NCBI GenBank assembly: GCA_034359265.1
Contig: CP136897.1
Coordinates: forward strand, 35,637,501 to 35,701,500
Direction: 5' to 3'
Origin: Canna indica
Lineage: Eukaryota > Streptophyta > Magnoliopsida > Zingiberales > Cannaceae
Length of the DNA stretch: 64,000 nucleotides
The notes beneath the pieces were generated by a model. The model did not search any database. It was not told the DNA's origin and was given only the letters and a program-made list of their open reading frames with translations. The position numbers were made by a program, and so were the translations under genes. Positions 45,642 to 56,417 of the stretch are shown one piece after another (the first letter of the stretch is position 1; each line of letters begins with the position of its first letter).

Positions 45642-45758
45642 GAGTGCGATCATACCAGCACTAACGCACCGGATCCCATCAGAACTACGAAGTTAAGCGT
45701 GCTTGGGCGAGAGTAGTACTATGATGGGTGACCCCCTGGGAAGTCCTCGTGTTGCACC
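45642..45758 (+). rRNA. 5S rRNA: 5S rRNA gene, variant
   Basis: Differences: G2A, C46A, G81T. Confidence 0.94.
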
Positions 45759-46126
45759 TTTTTTTTTACTACCTATTTGATTGCACGACGAGATCATTTT
45801 TTTTACCAATCTTTTTAACCAAACGTTAAGGACGGACGACGTCGTCAACATAAAATTTGGCTGTCGATCGCCCGCACAGGGCCCGCCGCAACCTCTACGG
45901 CCGGCTCGATCGACCAACCGATCCGAAAAATTAAAATTTGTAAATAAATAAGAAATATAACATTTCAATTATTATTTTTCGTTTAAAACGGGCGTAACTC
46001 CGTGCATTATTGTCCGATTTCAGCTTTTCACGTGGCGCTAAAAGGCGCTCGAAGAGACGAAGAAAATGACCCCGAGCTATCCCTCGGACGCTCACCCTTA
46101 TTAGCCGACGATCAGAATTGCATCAT

Positions 46127-46243
46127 GGGTGCGATCATACCAGCACTAACGCACCGGATCCCATCAGAACTCCTAAGTTAAGCGTGCTTGGGCGAGAGTA
46201 GTACTAGGATGGGTGACCCCGTGGGAAGTCCTCGTGTTGCACC
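46127..46243 (+). rRNA. 5S rRNA: 5S rRNA gene
   Basis: Differences: G48T, C95G. Confidence 0.95.
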
Positions 46244-46612
46244 TTTTTTTTTTACTACCTATTTGATTGCACGACGAGATCATTTTTTTTACCAATCTTT
46301 CTAACCAATCGTTAAGGACGGACGACGTCGTCGACATAAAATTTGGCTGTCGATTGCCCGCGCAGGGCCCGCCACAACCTCTACGGCCGGCTCGATCGAC
46401 CAACCGATCCGAAAAATTAAAATTTATAAATAAATAAGAAATATAACATTTCAATTATAATTTTTCGTTTTAAACGGGCGTAACTCCGTGCATTATTGTC
46501 CGATTTCACCTTTTCACGTGGCGCTAAAAGGTGCGCGAAGAGACGAAGAAAATGACCCCGAGCTATCCCTCGGACGCACACCCTTATTAGCCGACGGTCA
46601 GAAGTGCATGAC

Positions 46613-46730
46613 GGGTGCGATCATACCAGCACTAACGCACCGGATCCCATCAGAACTCCGAAGTTAAGCGTGCTTGGGCGAGAGTAGTACTAGGATGGGT
46701 GACCCCCCTGGGAAGTCCTCGTGTTGCACT
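46613..46730 (+). rRNA. 5S rRNA: 5S rRNA gene, 1-nt insertion in box C
   Basis: 118 bp: six C instead of five at 91-95, and C117T. Otherwise consensus. Confidence 0.93.
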
Positions 46731-46932
46731 TTTTTTTTTACTACCTATTTGATTGCACGACGAGATCATTTTTTTTACCAATCTTTCTAACCAAACGTTA
46801 AGGACGGACGACGTCGTCGACATAAAATTTGGCTGTCGATCGCCCGCGCGGGGCCCGCCGCAACCTCTACGGCCGGCTCGATCGACCAACCGACCCGAAA
46901 AATTAAAATTTGTAAATAAATAAGAGAAATAA

Positions 46933-47040
46933 CATACCAGCACTAACACACCGGATCTCATCGGAACTCTGAATTTAAGCGTGCTTGGGCGAGAGTAGTA
47001 CTAGGATGGGTGACCCCCTGGGAAGTCCTCGTGTTGGACC
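46933..47040 (+). pseudogene. 5S rRNA gene, 5'-truncated (type I)
   Basis: Begins at position 10. Changes: G25A, C35T, A40G, C47T, G51T, C114G. Confidence 0.9.
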
Positions 47041-47408
47041 TTTTTTTTTTACTACCAATTTGATTGCACGACGAGATCATTTTTTTTACCAATCTTTCTA
47101 ACCAAACATTAAGGACGGACGACGTCGTCGACATAAAATTTGGCTGTCGATCGCCCGCGCGGGGCCCACCGCAAACTCTACGGCCGGCTCGATCGACCAA
47201 CCGACCCGAAAAATTAAATTTGTAAATAAATAAGAAATATAACATTTCAATTATTATTTTTCGTTTAAAACGGGCGTAACTCCGTGCATTATTGTCCGAT
47301 TTCAGCTTTTCACGTGGCACTAAAAGGCGCGCGAAGAGACGAAGAAAATGACCCCGAGCTATCCCTCGGACGCTCACCCTTATTAGCCGACGATCAGAAT
47401 TGCATCAT

Positions 47409-47525
47409 GGGTGCGATCATACCAGCACTAACGCACCGGATCCCATCAGAACTCCTAAGTTAAGCGTGCTTGGGCAAGAGTAGTACTAGGATGGGTGACC
47501 CCGTGGGAAGTCCTCGTGTTGCACC
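47409..47525 (+). rRNA. 5S rRNA: 5S rRNA gene
   Basis: Differences: G48T, G68A (IE), C95G. Confidence 0.95.
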
Positions 47526-47894
47526 TTTTTTTTTTACTACCTATTTGATTGCACGAGGAGATCATTTTTTTTACCAATCTTTCTAACCAAACGTTAAGGA
47601 CGGACGACGTCGTCGACATAAAATTTGGATGTCGATCGCCCGCGCAGGGCCCGCCGCAACCTCTACGGCCGGCACGATCGACCAACCGATCCGAAAAATT
47701 AAAATTTGTAAATAAATAAGAAATATAACATTTCAATTATTATTTTTCGTTTAAAACGGGCGTAACTCCATGCATTATTGTCCGATTTCAGCTTTTCACG
47801 TGGCGCTAAAAGGCGCGCGAAGAGACGAAGAAAATGACCCCGAGCTATCCCTCGGACGCTCACCCTTATTAGCCGACGATCAGAAGTGCATCAC

Positions 47895-48011
47895 GGGTGC
47901 GATCATACCAGCACTAACGCACCGGATCCCATCAGAACTCCGAAGTTAAGCGTGCTTGGGCGAGAGTAGTACTAGGATGGGTGACCCCCTCGGAAGCCCT
48001 CGTGTTGCACC
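47895..48011 (+). rRNA. 5S rRNA: 5S rRNA gene without adjacent T-tract
   Basis: Differences: G97C, T103C. The eighth T-less unit, isolated from the others at 9-25 kb. Confidence 0.94.
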
Positions 48012-48351
48012 TATTTCATTGCACGACGAGATCTTTTTTTTTACCAATCTTTCTAACCAAACGTTAAGGACGGACGACGTTGTCGTCATAAAATTTGGCG
48101 GTCGATCGCCCGCCGCAACCTCTACGGCTGGCTCGATCGACCAACCGACCCGAAAAATTAAAATTTGTAAATAAATAAGAAAAATAACATTTCAATTATT
48201 ATTTTTCGTTTAAAACGGGCGTAACTCCGTGCATTATTGTTCGATTTCAGCTTTTCACGTGGCGCTAAAAGGCGCGAAGAGTCGAAGAAAATGACCCCGA
48301 GCTATCCCTCGGACGCTCACCCTTATTAGTCGACGATCAGAAGTGCATGAT

Positions 48352-48468
48352 GGGTGCGATCATACCACCACTAACTCACCAGATCCCATCAGAACTCTGA
48401 AGTTAAGCGTGCTTGGGTGAGAGTAGTACTAGGATGGGTGACCCCGTAGGAAGTCCTCGTGTTGCACC
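48352..48468 (+). rRNA. 5S rRNA: 5S rRNA gene, variant
   Basis: Differences: G17C, G25T, G30A, C47T, C67T, C95G, G97A. It mixes marks of three lineages (G17C/C67T/G97A; G25T/G30A of type I; C95G), a likely conversion mosaic. Confidence 0.93.
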
Positions 48469-48836
48469 TTTTTTTTTACTACCTATTTGATTGCACGACG
48501 AGATCATTTTTTTTACCAATCTTTCTAACCAAACGTTAAGGACGGACGACGTCGTCGACATAAAATTTGGCTGTCGATCGCTCGCGCGGGGCCCGCCGCA
48601 ACCTCTACGGCCGGCTCGATCGACCAACCGACCCAAAAAATTAAAATTTGTAAATAAATAAGAAAAATAACATTTCAATTATTATTTTTCGTTTAAAACG
48701 GGCGTAACTCCGTGCATTACTGTCCGATTTCAGATTTTCACGTGGCGCTAAAAGGCGCGCGAACAGACGAAGAAAATGACCCCGAGCTATCCCTCGGACG
48801 CTCACCCTTATTAGCCGACGATCAGAATTGCATCAC

Positions 48837-48953
48837 GGTTGCGATCATACCAGCATTAACGAACCGGATCCCATTAGAACTCTGAAGTTAAGCGTGCTTG
48901 GGCGAGAGTAGTACTTGGATGGGTGACCCCCTGGGAAGTCCTCGTGTTGCACC
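48837..48953 (+). rRNA. 5S rRNA: 5S rRNA gene, variant
   Basis: Differences: G3T, C20T, C26A, C39T, C47T, A80T. Confidence 0.93.
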
Positions 48954-49155
48954 TTTTTTTTTACTACCTATTTGATTGCACGACGAGATCATTTTTTTTA
49001 CCAATCTTTCTAACCAAACGTTAAGGACGGACGACGTCGTCGACATAAAATTTGGCTGTGGATCGCCCGCGCGGGGCCCGCCGCAACCTCTACGGCCGGC
49101 TCGATCGACCAACCGACCCGAAAAATTAAAATTTGTAAATAAAAAAGAAAAATAG

Positions 49156-49263
49156 CATACCAGCACTAACGCACCGGATCTCATCAGAACTCTGAATTTA
49201 AGCGTGCTTGGGCGAGAGTAGTACTAGGATGGGTGACCCACTGGGAAGTCCTCGTGTTGCACC
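49156..49263 (+). pseudogene. 5S rRNA gene, 5'-truncated (type I)
   Basis: Begins at position 10 after AAATAGCAT. Changes: C35T, C47T, G51T, C94A. Confidence 0.9.
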
Positions 49264-49631
49264 TTTTTTTTTACTACCAATTTGATTGCACGACGAGATC
49301 ATTTTTTTTACCAATCTTTCTAACCAAACGTTAAGGACGGACGACGTCGTCGACATAAAATTTGGCTGTCGATCGCCCTCGCGGGGCCCGCCGCAACTTC
49401 TACGGCCGGCTCGATAGACCAACCAACCCGAAAAATTAAAATTTGTAAATAAATAAGAAAAATAACGTTTCAATTATTATTTTTCGTTTAAAACGGGTGT
49501 AACTCCGTGCATTATTGTCCGATTTCAGCTTTTCACGTGGCGCTGAAAGGCGCGCAAAGAGACGAACAAAATGCCCCCGAACTCTCCCTCAGACGCTCAC
49601 CCTTATTAGCCGACGATCAGAAGTGCATATC

Positions 49632-49748
49632 GGGTGTGATAATACCAGCACTAACGCACCGGATCCCATCAGAACTCCGAAGTTAAGGGTGCTTGGGCGA
49701 GAGTAGTACTTGGATGGGTGACCCCTTGGGAAGTCCTCGCGTTGCACC
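49632..49748 (+). rRNA. 5S rRNA: 5S rRNA gene, variant
   Basis: Differences: C6T, C10A, C57G, A80T, C95T, T109C. Copied at 52043. Confidence 0.93.
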
Positions 49749-49950
49749 TTTTTTTTTACTACCTATTTGATTGCACGACGAGAACATTTTTTTTACCAAT
49801 CTTTCTAACCAAACGTTAAGGACGGACGACGTCGTCGTCATAAATCTTGTCTGTCGATCGCCTGCGCTAGGCCGGCCGCAACCTCTACTGCCGGCTCGAT
49901 CGACCAACCGTCCCGAAAAATTAAAATTTGTAAAAAAATAAGAAAAATAA

Positions 49951-50058
49951 CATACCAGCACTAACGCAACGGATCCCATCAGAACTCCGAAGTTAAGCGT
50001 GCTTGGGCGAGAGTAGTACTAGGATGGGTGACCCCCTGGGAAGTCCTCGTGTTGTACC
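49951..50058 (+). pseudogene. 5S rRNA gene, 5'-truncated (type I)
   Basis: Begins at position 10. Only C28A and C114T besides the truncation, so the internal control region is intact: a third type I lineage. Confidence 0.9.
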
Positions 50059-50429
50059 TTTTTTTTTTTTACTACCAATTTGATTTCACGGCGAGATCAT
50101 TTTTTTTACCAATCTTTATAACCAAACGTTAAGGACGGACGACGTCGTTGCCATAAATCTTGGCTGTCGATCGCCCGCGCGAGGCCCGCCGCAACCTCTA
50201 CGGCCGGCTCGATCGACCAACTAACCCGAAAAATTAAAATTTGTAAATAAATAAGAAAAATAACATTTCAATTATTATTTTTCGTTTAAAATGGGCGTAA
50301 CTCCGTGCATTATTGTCCGATTTCAGCTTTTCACGTGGCGCTAAAAGGCGCGCGAAGAGACGAAGAAAATGACCCCGAGCTATCCCTCGGACGCTCACGC
50401 TTATTAGCCGACGATCAAAAGTGCATGAC

Positions 50430-50546
50430 GGGTGCGATCATATCAGCACTAACGCACCGGATCCCATCAAAACTCCGAAGTTAAGCGTGCTTGGGCGAGA
50501 GTAGTACTAGGATGGGTGAACCCCTGGGAAGTCCTCGTGTTGCACC
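50430..50546 (+). rRNA. 5S rRNA: 5S rRNA gene, variant
   Basis: Differences: C14T, G41A, C91A (box C). Confidence 0.94.
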
Positions 50547-50914
50547 TTTTTTTTTACTACCTATTTGATTGCACGACGAGATCATTTTTTTTACCAATCT
50601 TTCTAACCAAACGTTAAGGACGGACGACGTCGTCGACATAAAATTTGACTGTCGATCGCCCGCGCGGGGCCCGCCGCAACCTCTACGGCCGTCTCGATCG
50701 ACCAACCGACCCGAAAAATTAAAATTTGTAAATAAATAAGAAAAATAACATTTCAATTATTATTTTTCGTTTAAAACGGGCGTAACTCCGTGCATTATTG
50801 TCCGATTTCTGCTTTTCACGTGGCGCTAAAAGGCGCGCGAAGAGACGAAGAAAATGACCCCGAGCTATCCCTCGGACGCTCACCCTTATTAGCCGACGAT
50901 CAGAAGTGCATAAC

Positions 50915-51031
50915 GGTTGCGATTATACTAGCACTAACGCATCAGATCCCATCAGAACTCCGAAGTTAAGTGTGCTTGGGCGTGAGTAGTACTAGGATGG
51001 GTGACCCCCTGGGAAGTCCTCATGTTGCACC
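50915..51031 (+). rRNA. 5S rRNA: 5S rRNA gene, variant
   Basis: Differences: G3T, C10T, C15T, C28T, G30A, C57T, A69T, G108A. Terminator six T, G, three T. Probably non-functional. Confidence 0.92.
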
Positions 51032-51400
51032 TTTTTTGTTTACTACCTATTTGATTGCACGACGAGATCATTTTTTTTACCAATCTTTCTAACCAAACGT
51101 TAAGGACGAACGACGTCGTCGACATAAAATTTGGCTGTCGATCGCCCGCGCGGTGCCCGCCGCAACCTCTACGGCCGGCTCGATCGACCAACCGACCCGA
51201 AAAATTAAAATTTGTAAATAAATAAGAAAAATAACATTTCAATTATTATTTTTCGTTTAAAACGGGCGTAACTCCGTGCATTATTGTCCGATTTCAGCTT
51301 TTCACGTGGCGTTAAAAGGCGCGCGAAGAGACGAAGAAAATGACCCCGAGCTATCCCTCGGACGCTCACCCTTATTAGCCGACGATCAGAAGTGCATGAC

Positions 51401-51416
51401 GGGTGCGATCATACCA
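51401..51416 (+). pseudogene. 5S rRNA gene stub (first 16 nt)
   Basis: Only gene positions 1-16 remain, joined to AAAACGGGCGTAAC of the distal spacer. The upstream promoter region is normal, so a start site precedes a gene-less unit of 158 bp. Confidence 0.88.
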
Positions 51417-51558
51417 AAAACGGGCGTAACTCCGTGCATTATTGTCCGATTTCAACTTTTCACGTGGCGCTAAAAGGCGCGCGAAGAGACGAAGAAAATG
51501 ACCCCGAGCTATCCCTCGGACGCTCACCCTTATTAGCCGACGATCAGAAGTGCATAAC

Positions 51559-51674
51559 GGTTGCGATCATACCAGCACTAAAGCATCAGATCCATCAGAA
51601 CTCCAAAGTTAAGTGTGCTTGGGCGAGAGTAGTACTAGGATGGGTGACCCCCTGGGAAGTCCTCGTGTTGCACC
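51559..51674 (+). rRNA. 5S rRNA: 5S rRNA gene, 1-nt deletion
   Basis: 116 bp. Differences: G3T, C24A, C28T, G30A, one C lost at 34-36, G48A, C57T. Confidence 0.91.
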
Positions 51675-52042
51675 TTTTTTTTTACTACCAATTTGATTGC
51701 ATGACGAGATCATTTTTTTTACCAATCTTTCTAACCAAACGTTAAGGACGGACGACGTCGTCGACATAAAATTTGGCTGTCGATCGCCCGCGCGGGGCCC
51801 GCCGCAACTTCTACGGCCGGCTCGATCGACCAACCATCCCGAAAAATTAAAATTTGTAAATAAATAAGAAAAATAACGTTTCAATTATTATTTTTCGTTT
51901 AAAACGGGTGTAACTCCGTGCATTATTGTCCGATTTCAGCTTTTCACGTGGCGCTGAAAGGCGCGCAAAGAGACGAAGAAAATGCCCCCGAACTCTCCCT
52001 CAGACGCTCACCCTTATTAGCCGACGATCAGAAGTGCATATC

Positions 52043-52159
52043 GGGTGTGATAATACCAGCACTAACGCACCGGATCCCATCAGAACTCCGAAGTTAAGGG
52101 TGCTTGGGCGAGAGTAGTACTTGGATGGGTGACCCCTTGGGAAGTCCTCGCGTTGCACC
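52043..52159 (+). rRNA. 5S rRNA: 5S rRNA gene, variant
   Basis: Identical to 49632 (C6T, C10A, C57G, A80T, C95T, T109C). Confidence 0.93.
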
Positions 52160-52361
52160 TTTTTTTTTACTACCTATTTGATTGCACGACGAGAACATTT
52201 TTTTTACCAATCTTTCTAACCAAACGTTAAGGACGGACGACGTCGTCGTCATAAATCTTGTCTGTCGATCGCCTGCGCTAGGCCGGCCGCAACCTCTACT
52301 GCCGGCTCGATCGACCAACCGTCCCGAAAAATTAAAATTTGTAAAAAAATAAGAAAAATAA

Positions 52362-52469
52362 CATACCAGCACTAACGCAACGGATCCCATCAGAACTCCG
52401 AAGTTAAGCGTGCTTGGGCGAGAGTAGTACTAGGATGGGTGACCCCCTGGGAAGTCCTCGTGTTGTACC
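52362..52469 (+). pseudogene. 5S rRNA gene, 5'-truncated (type I)
   Basis: Identical to 49951 (C28A, C114T); boxes intact, promoter absent. Confidence 0.9.
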
Positions 52470-52839
52470 TTTTTTTTTTTACTACCAATTTGATTTCACG
52501 GCGAGATCATTTTTTTTACCAATCTTTATAACCAAATGTTAAGGACGGACGACGTCGTTGCCATAAATCTTGGCTGTCGATCGCCCGCGCGGGGCCCGCC
52601 GCAACCTCTACGGCCGGCTCGATCGACCAACTAACCCGAAAAATTAAAATTTGTAAATAAATAAGAAAAATAACATTTCAATTATTATTTTTCGTTTAAA
52701 ATGGGCGTAACTCCGTGCATTATTGTCCGATTTCAGCTTTTCACGTGGCGCTAAAAGGCGCGCGAAGAGACGAAGAAAATGACCCCGAGCTATCCCTCGG
52801 ACGCTCACGCTTATTAGCCGACGATCAAAAGTGCATGAC

Positions 52840-52956
52840 GGGTGCGATCATATCAGCACTAACGCACCGGATCCCATCAAAACTCCGAAGTTAAGCGTGC
52901 TTGGGCGAGAGTAGTACTAGGATGGGTGAACCCCTGGGAAGTCCTCGTGTTGCACC
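52840..52956 (+). rRNA. 5S rRNA: 5S rRNA gene, variant
   Basis: Identical to 50430 (C14T, G41A, C91A). Confidence 0.94.
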
Positions 52957-53324
52957 TTTTTTTTTACTACCTATTTGATTGCACGACGAGATCATTTTTT
53001 TTACCAATCTTTCTAACCAAACGTTAAGGACGGACGACGTCGTCGACATAAAATTTGACTGTCGATCGCCCGCGCGGGGCCCGCCGCAACCTCTACGGCC
53101 GTCTCGATCGACCAACCGACCCGAAAAATTAAAATTTGTAAATAAATAAGAAAAATAACATTTCAATTATTATTTTTCGTTTAAAACGGGCGTAACTCCG
53201 TGCATTATTGTCCGATTTCTGCTTTTCACGTGGCGCTAAAAGGCGCGCGAAGAGACGAAGAAAATGACCCCGAGCTATCCCTCGGACGCTCACCCTTATT
53301 AGCCGACGATCAGAAGTGCATAAC

Positions 53325-53441
53325 GGTTGCGATTATACCAGCACTAACGCATCAGATCCCATCAGAACTCCGAAGTTAAGTGTGCTTGGGCGTGAGTAGT
53401 ACTAGGATGGGTGACCCCCTGGGAAGTCCTCATGTTGCACC
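53325..53441 (+). rRNA. 5S rRNA: 5S rRNA gene, variant
   Basis: Differences: G3T, C10T, C28T, G30A, C57T, A69T, G108A; copy of 50915 with C15 normal. Confidence 0.92.
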
Positions 53442-53810
53442 TTTTTTGTTTACTACCTATTTGATTGCACGACGAGATCATTTTTTTTACCAATCTTTCT
53501 AACCAAACGTTAAGGACGAACGACGTCGTCGACATAAAATTTGGCTGTCGATCGCCCGCGCGGGGCCCGCCGCAACCTCTACGGCCAGCTCGATCGACCA
53601 ACCGACCCGAAAAATTAAAATTTGTAAATAAATAAGAAAAATAACATTTCAATTATTATTTTTCGTTTAAAACGGGCGTAACTCCGTGCATTATTGTCCG
53701 ATTTCAGCTTTTCACGTGGCGTTAAAAGGCGCGCGAAGAGACGAAGAAAATGACCCCGAGCTATCCCTCGGACGCTCACCCTTATTAGCCGACGATCAGA
53801 AGTGCATGAC

Positions 53811-53826
53811 GGGTGCGATCATACCA
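53811..53826 (+). pseudogene. 5S rRNA gene stub (first 16 nt)
   Basis: Copy of the stub at 51401 with the same joint ATACCA-AAAACGGG. Confidence 0.88.
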
Positions 53827-53968
53827 AAAACGGGCGTAACTCCGTGCATTATTGTCCGATTTCAGCTTTTCACGTGGCGCTAAAAGGCGCGCGAAGAGAC
53901 GAAGAAAATGACCCCGAGCTATCCCTCGGACGCTCACCCTTATTAGCCGACGATCAGAAGTGCATAAC

Positions 53969-54085
53969 GGTTGCGATCATACCAGCACTAACGCATCAGA
54001 TCCCATAAGAACTCCAAAGTTAAGTGTGCTTGGGCGAGAGTAGTACTAGGATGGGTGACCCCCTGGGAAGTCCTCATGTAGCCCC
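53969..54085 (+). rRNA. 5S rRNA: 5S rRNA gene, degenerate
   Basis: Differences: G3T, C28T, G30A, C39A, G48A, C57T, G108A, T112A, A115C. The 3' end GTAGCCCC cannot pair fully with the 5' end. Probably a pseudogene of full length. Confidence 0.88.
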
Positions 54086-54454
54086 TTTTTTGTTTACTAC
54101 CTATTTGATTGCACGACGAGATCATTTTTTTTACCAATCTTTCTAACCAAACGTTAAGGACGAACGACGTCGTCGACATAAAATTTGGCTGTCGATCGCC
54201 CGCGCGGGGCCCGCCGCAACCTCTACGGCCAGCTCGATCGACCAACCGACCCGAAAAATTAAAATTTGTAAATAAATAAGAAAAATAACATTTCAATTAT
54301 TATTTTTCGTTTAAAACGGGCGTAACTCCGTGCATTATTGTCCGATTTCAGCTTTTCACGTGGCGTTAAAAGGCGCGCGAAGAGACGAAGAAAATGACCC
54401 CGAGCTATCCCTCGGACGCTCACCCTTATTAGCCGACGATCAGAAGTGCATGAC

Positions 54455-54470
54455 GGGTGCGATCATACCA
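54455..54470 (+). pseudogene. 5S rRNA gene stub (first 16 nt)
   Basis: Third copy of the 16-nt stub, 644 bp after 53811. Confidence 0.88.
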
Positions 54471-54612
54471 AAAACGGGCGTAACTCCGTGCATTATTGTC
54501 CGATTTCCGCTTTTCACGTGGCGCTGAAAGGCGCGCGAAGAGACGAAGAAAATGACCCCGAGCTGTCCCTCGGACGCTCACCCTTATTAGCCGACGATGA
54601 GAACTGCATGAT

Positions 54613-54728
54613 GGGTGTGATCATACCAGAACTAATGCACTGGATCCCATCAGAACTCCGAAGTTAAGCGTGCTTGGGCGAGAGTAGTACTAGGATGGGT
54701 GACCCCCTGGAAGTCCTCGTGTTGTACC
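54613..54728 (+). rRNA. 5S rRNA: 5S rRNA gene, 1-nt deletion
   Basis: 116 bp. Differences: C6T, C18A, C24T, C29T, one G lost at 97-99, C114T. Family A spacer features return from here on. Confidence 0.91.
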
Positions 54729-55097
54729 TTTTTTTTTTACAACCTATTTGATTTCACGACGAGTTCATTTTTTTTACCAATCTTTCTAACGAAACATTAA
54801 GGACGGACGACGTCGTCGCCGTAAATCTTGGCTGTCGATCGCCCGCGCGGGGCCCGCCGCAACCTCTACGGCCGGCTCGATCGACAAACTAACCCGAAAA
54901 ATTAAAATTTGTAAATAAATAAGAAAAATAACATTTCAGTTATTATTTTTCGTTTAAAACGGGCGTAACTCCGTGCATTATTGTCCGATTTTAGCTTTTC
55001 ACGTGGCGCTGAAAGGCACGCGAAGAGACGAAGAAAATGACCCCGAGCTGTCCCTCGGACGCTCACCCATATTAGCCGACGATCAGAAGTGCATGAC

Positions 55098-55214
55098 TGG
55101 TGCGATCATACCAGCACTAACGCACCGGATCCCATAAGAACTTCGAAGTTAAGCGTGCTTGGGCGAGAGTAGTACTAGGATGGGTGACCCCTCGGGAAGT
55201 CCTCGTGTTGCACC
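55098..55214 (+). rRNA. 5S rRNA: 5S rRNA gene, variant
   Basis: Differences: G1T, C39A, C46T, C95T, T96C (box C). The 3' end is CACCC followed by T, restoring a C at 118. Confidence 0.93.
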
Positions 55215-55582
55215 CTTTTTTTTAGTACCTATTTGATTGCACAACGAGATCATTTTTTTTACCAATCTTTCTAACGAAACGTTAAGGACGGACGACGTCG
55301 TCGCCATAAAATTTGGCTGTCGATCGCCCGTGCGGGGCCCGCCGCAACCTCTACGGCCGGCTCGATCGACCAACCGACGCGAAAAATTAAAATTTGTAAA
55401 TAAATAAGAAAAATAACATTTCAATTATTATTTTTCGTTTAAAACGGTCGTAACTCCGTGCATTATTGTCCGATTTCAATTTTTCACGTGGCGCTGAAAG
55501 GCGCGCGAAGAGACGAAGAAAATGACCCCGAGCTGTCCCTCGGTCGCTCACCCTTATTAGCCGACGATCAGAAGTGCATGAC

Positions 55583-55699
55583 GGGTGGAATCATAACAAC
55601 AGTAACGCACCGGATCCCATTAGAACTCCGAAGTTAAGCGTGCTTGGGCGAGAGTACTTCTAGGATGGGTGACCCCCAGGGAAGTACTCTTGTTGCACT
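55583..55699 (+). rRNA. 5S rRNA: 5S rRNA gene, most divergent full-length copy
   Basis: Twelve differences: C6G, G7A, C14A, G17A, C20G, C39T, G75C, A77T, T96A, C104A, G108T, C117T. C6G faces G113 with no compensation. Very likely a pseudogene although full length. Confidence 0.88.
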
Positions 55700-56067
55700 T
55701 GTTTTTTTACTACCTATTTGATTGCACGACGAGATCATTTTTTTTACCAATCTTTCTAACCAAATATTAAGGACGGACGACGTCGTCGCCATAAAATTTG
55801 GCTGTCGATCGCCCGCGCGTGGCCCGCCGCAACCTCTACGGTCGGCTCGATCGACCAACCGACGCGAAAAATTAAAATTTGTAAATAAATAAGAAAAATA
55901 ACATTTCAATTATTATTTTTCGTTTAAAACGGTCGTAACTCCGTGCAATATTGTCCGATTTCAATTTTTCACGTGGCGCTGAAAGGCGCGCAAAGAGACG
56001 AAGAAAACGACCCCGAGCTGTCCCTCGGACGCAAAACCTTATTAGCCGACGATCAGAAGTGCATGAC

Positions 56068-56184
56068 GGGTTCGATCATACCAGCACTAACGCACCGGAT
56101 CCCTTCAGAACTCCGAAGTTAAGCGTGCTTGGGAGAGAGTAGTACTAGGATGGGTGACTGCCTGGAAAGTCCTCGTGTTGCACC
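56068..56184 (+). rRNA. 5S rRNA: 5S rRNA gene, variant
   Basis: Differences: G5T, A37T, C67A (IE), C92T, C93G, G99A. G5T loses its pair with C114. Upstream GCAAAACCTTATTAG replaces the usual GCTCACCCTTATTAG. Confidence 0.92.
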
Positions 56185-56274
56185 TTTTTTTTTACTACGT
56201 ATTTGATTGCACGACGACATCATTTTTTTTACCAATCTTTATAACCAAACATTAAGGACGGATGACGTCGTCGC

Positions 56275-56325
56275 CATACTAGCACTAACGCACCAGATCC
56301 CATCAGAACTCAGAAGTTAAGCGTG
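56275..56325 (+). pseudogene. 5S rRNA gene core fragment (positions 10-60)
   Basis: Cut at both ends. The 5' joint is the type II joint (GTCGTCGCCATAC). At the 3' side gene AAGCGTG runs into spacer GCGCTGAAAGG, sharing CGTG with the CACGTGGCGC of the spacer. IE and box C are lost. Changes: C15T, G30A, C47A. Confidence 0.85.
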
Positions 56326-56417
56326 GCGCTGAAAGGCGCGCAAAGAGACGAAGAAAATGCCCCCGAACTCTCCCTCGGACGCTCACCCTTATTAGCCGAC
56401 GATCAGAAGTGCATATC

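Larger units (their letters stand above)
36564..45758. repeat. Two-gene segment 36564-37165 repeated at 42115-42716 and 45157-45758
   Basis: A consensus gene followed 485 bp later by a G2A/G81T gene occurs three times (offsets 5551 and 8593). All three carry the spacer marks GATCACCCGCG, CAACCTGTACGG and TTCGTGCATC. The spread of this pair accounts for three of the four exact consensus genes. Confidence 0.82.
49270..54091. repeat. Six-segment block duplicated in tandem, period 2410-2411 bp
   Basis: Segments at 49632, 49951, 50430, 50915, 51401 and 51559 recur at 52043, 52362, 52840, 53325, 53811 and 53969. Copied marks include T109C plus A80T, the C28A truncated gene, C91A in box C, and the 16-nt gene stub. 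The two copies abut, so this is a direct tandem duplication. Confidence 0.9.
53325..54612. repeat. 644-bp tandem repeat: gene plus gene stub
   Basis: A 486-bp unit followed by a 158-bp gene-less unit forms a 644-bp period: 53325/53811, then 53969/54455. The gene at 53969 is more degenerate than that at 53325. Confidence 0.8.
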
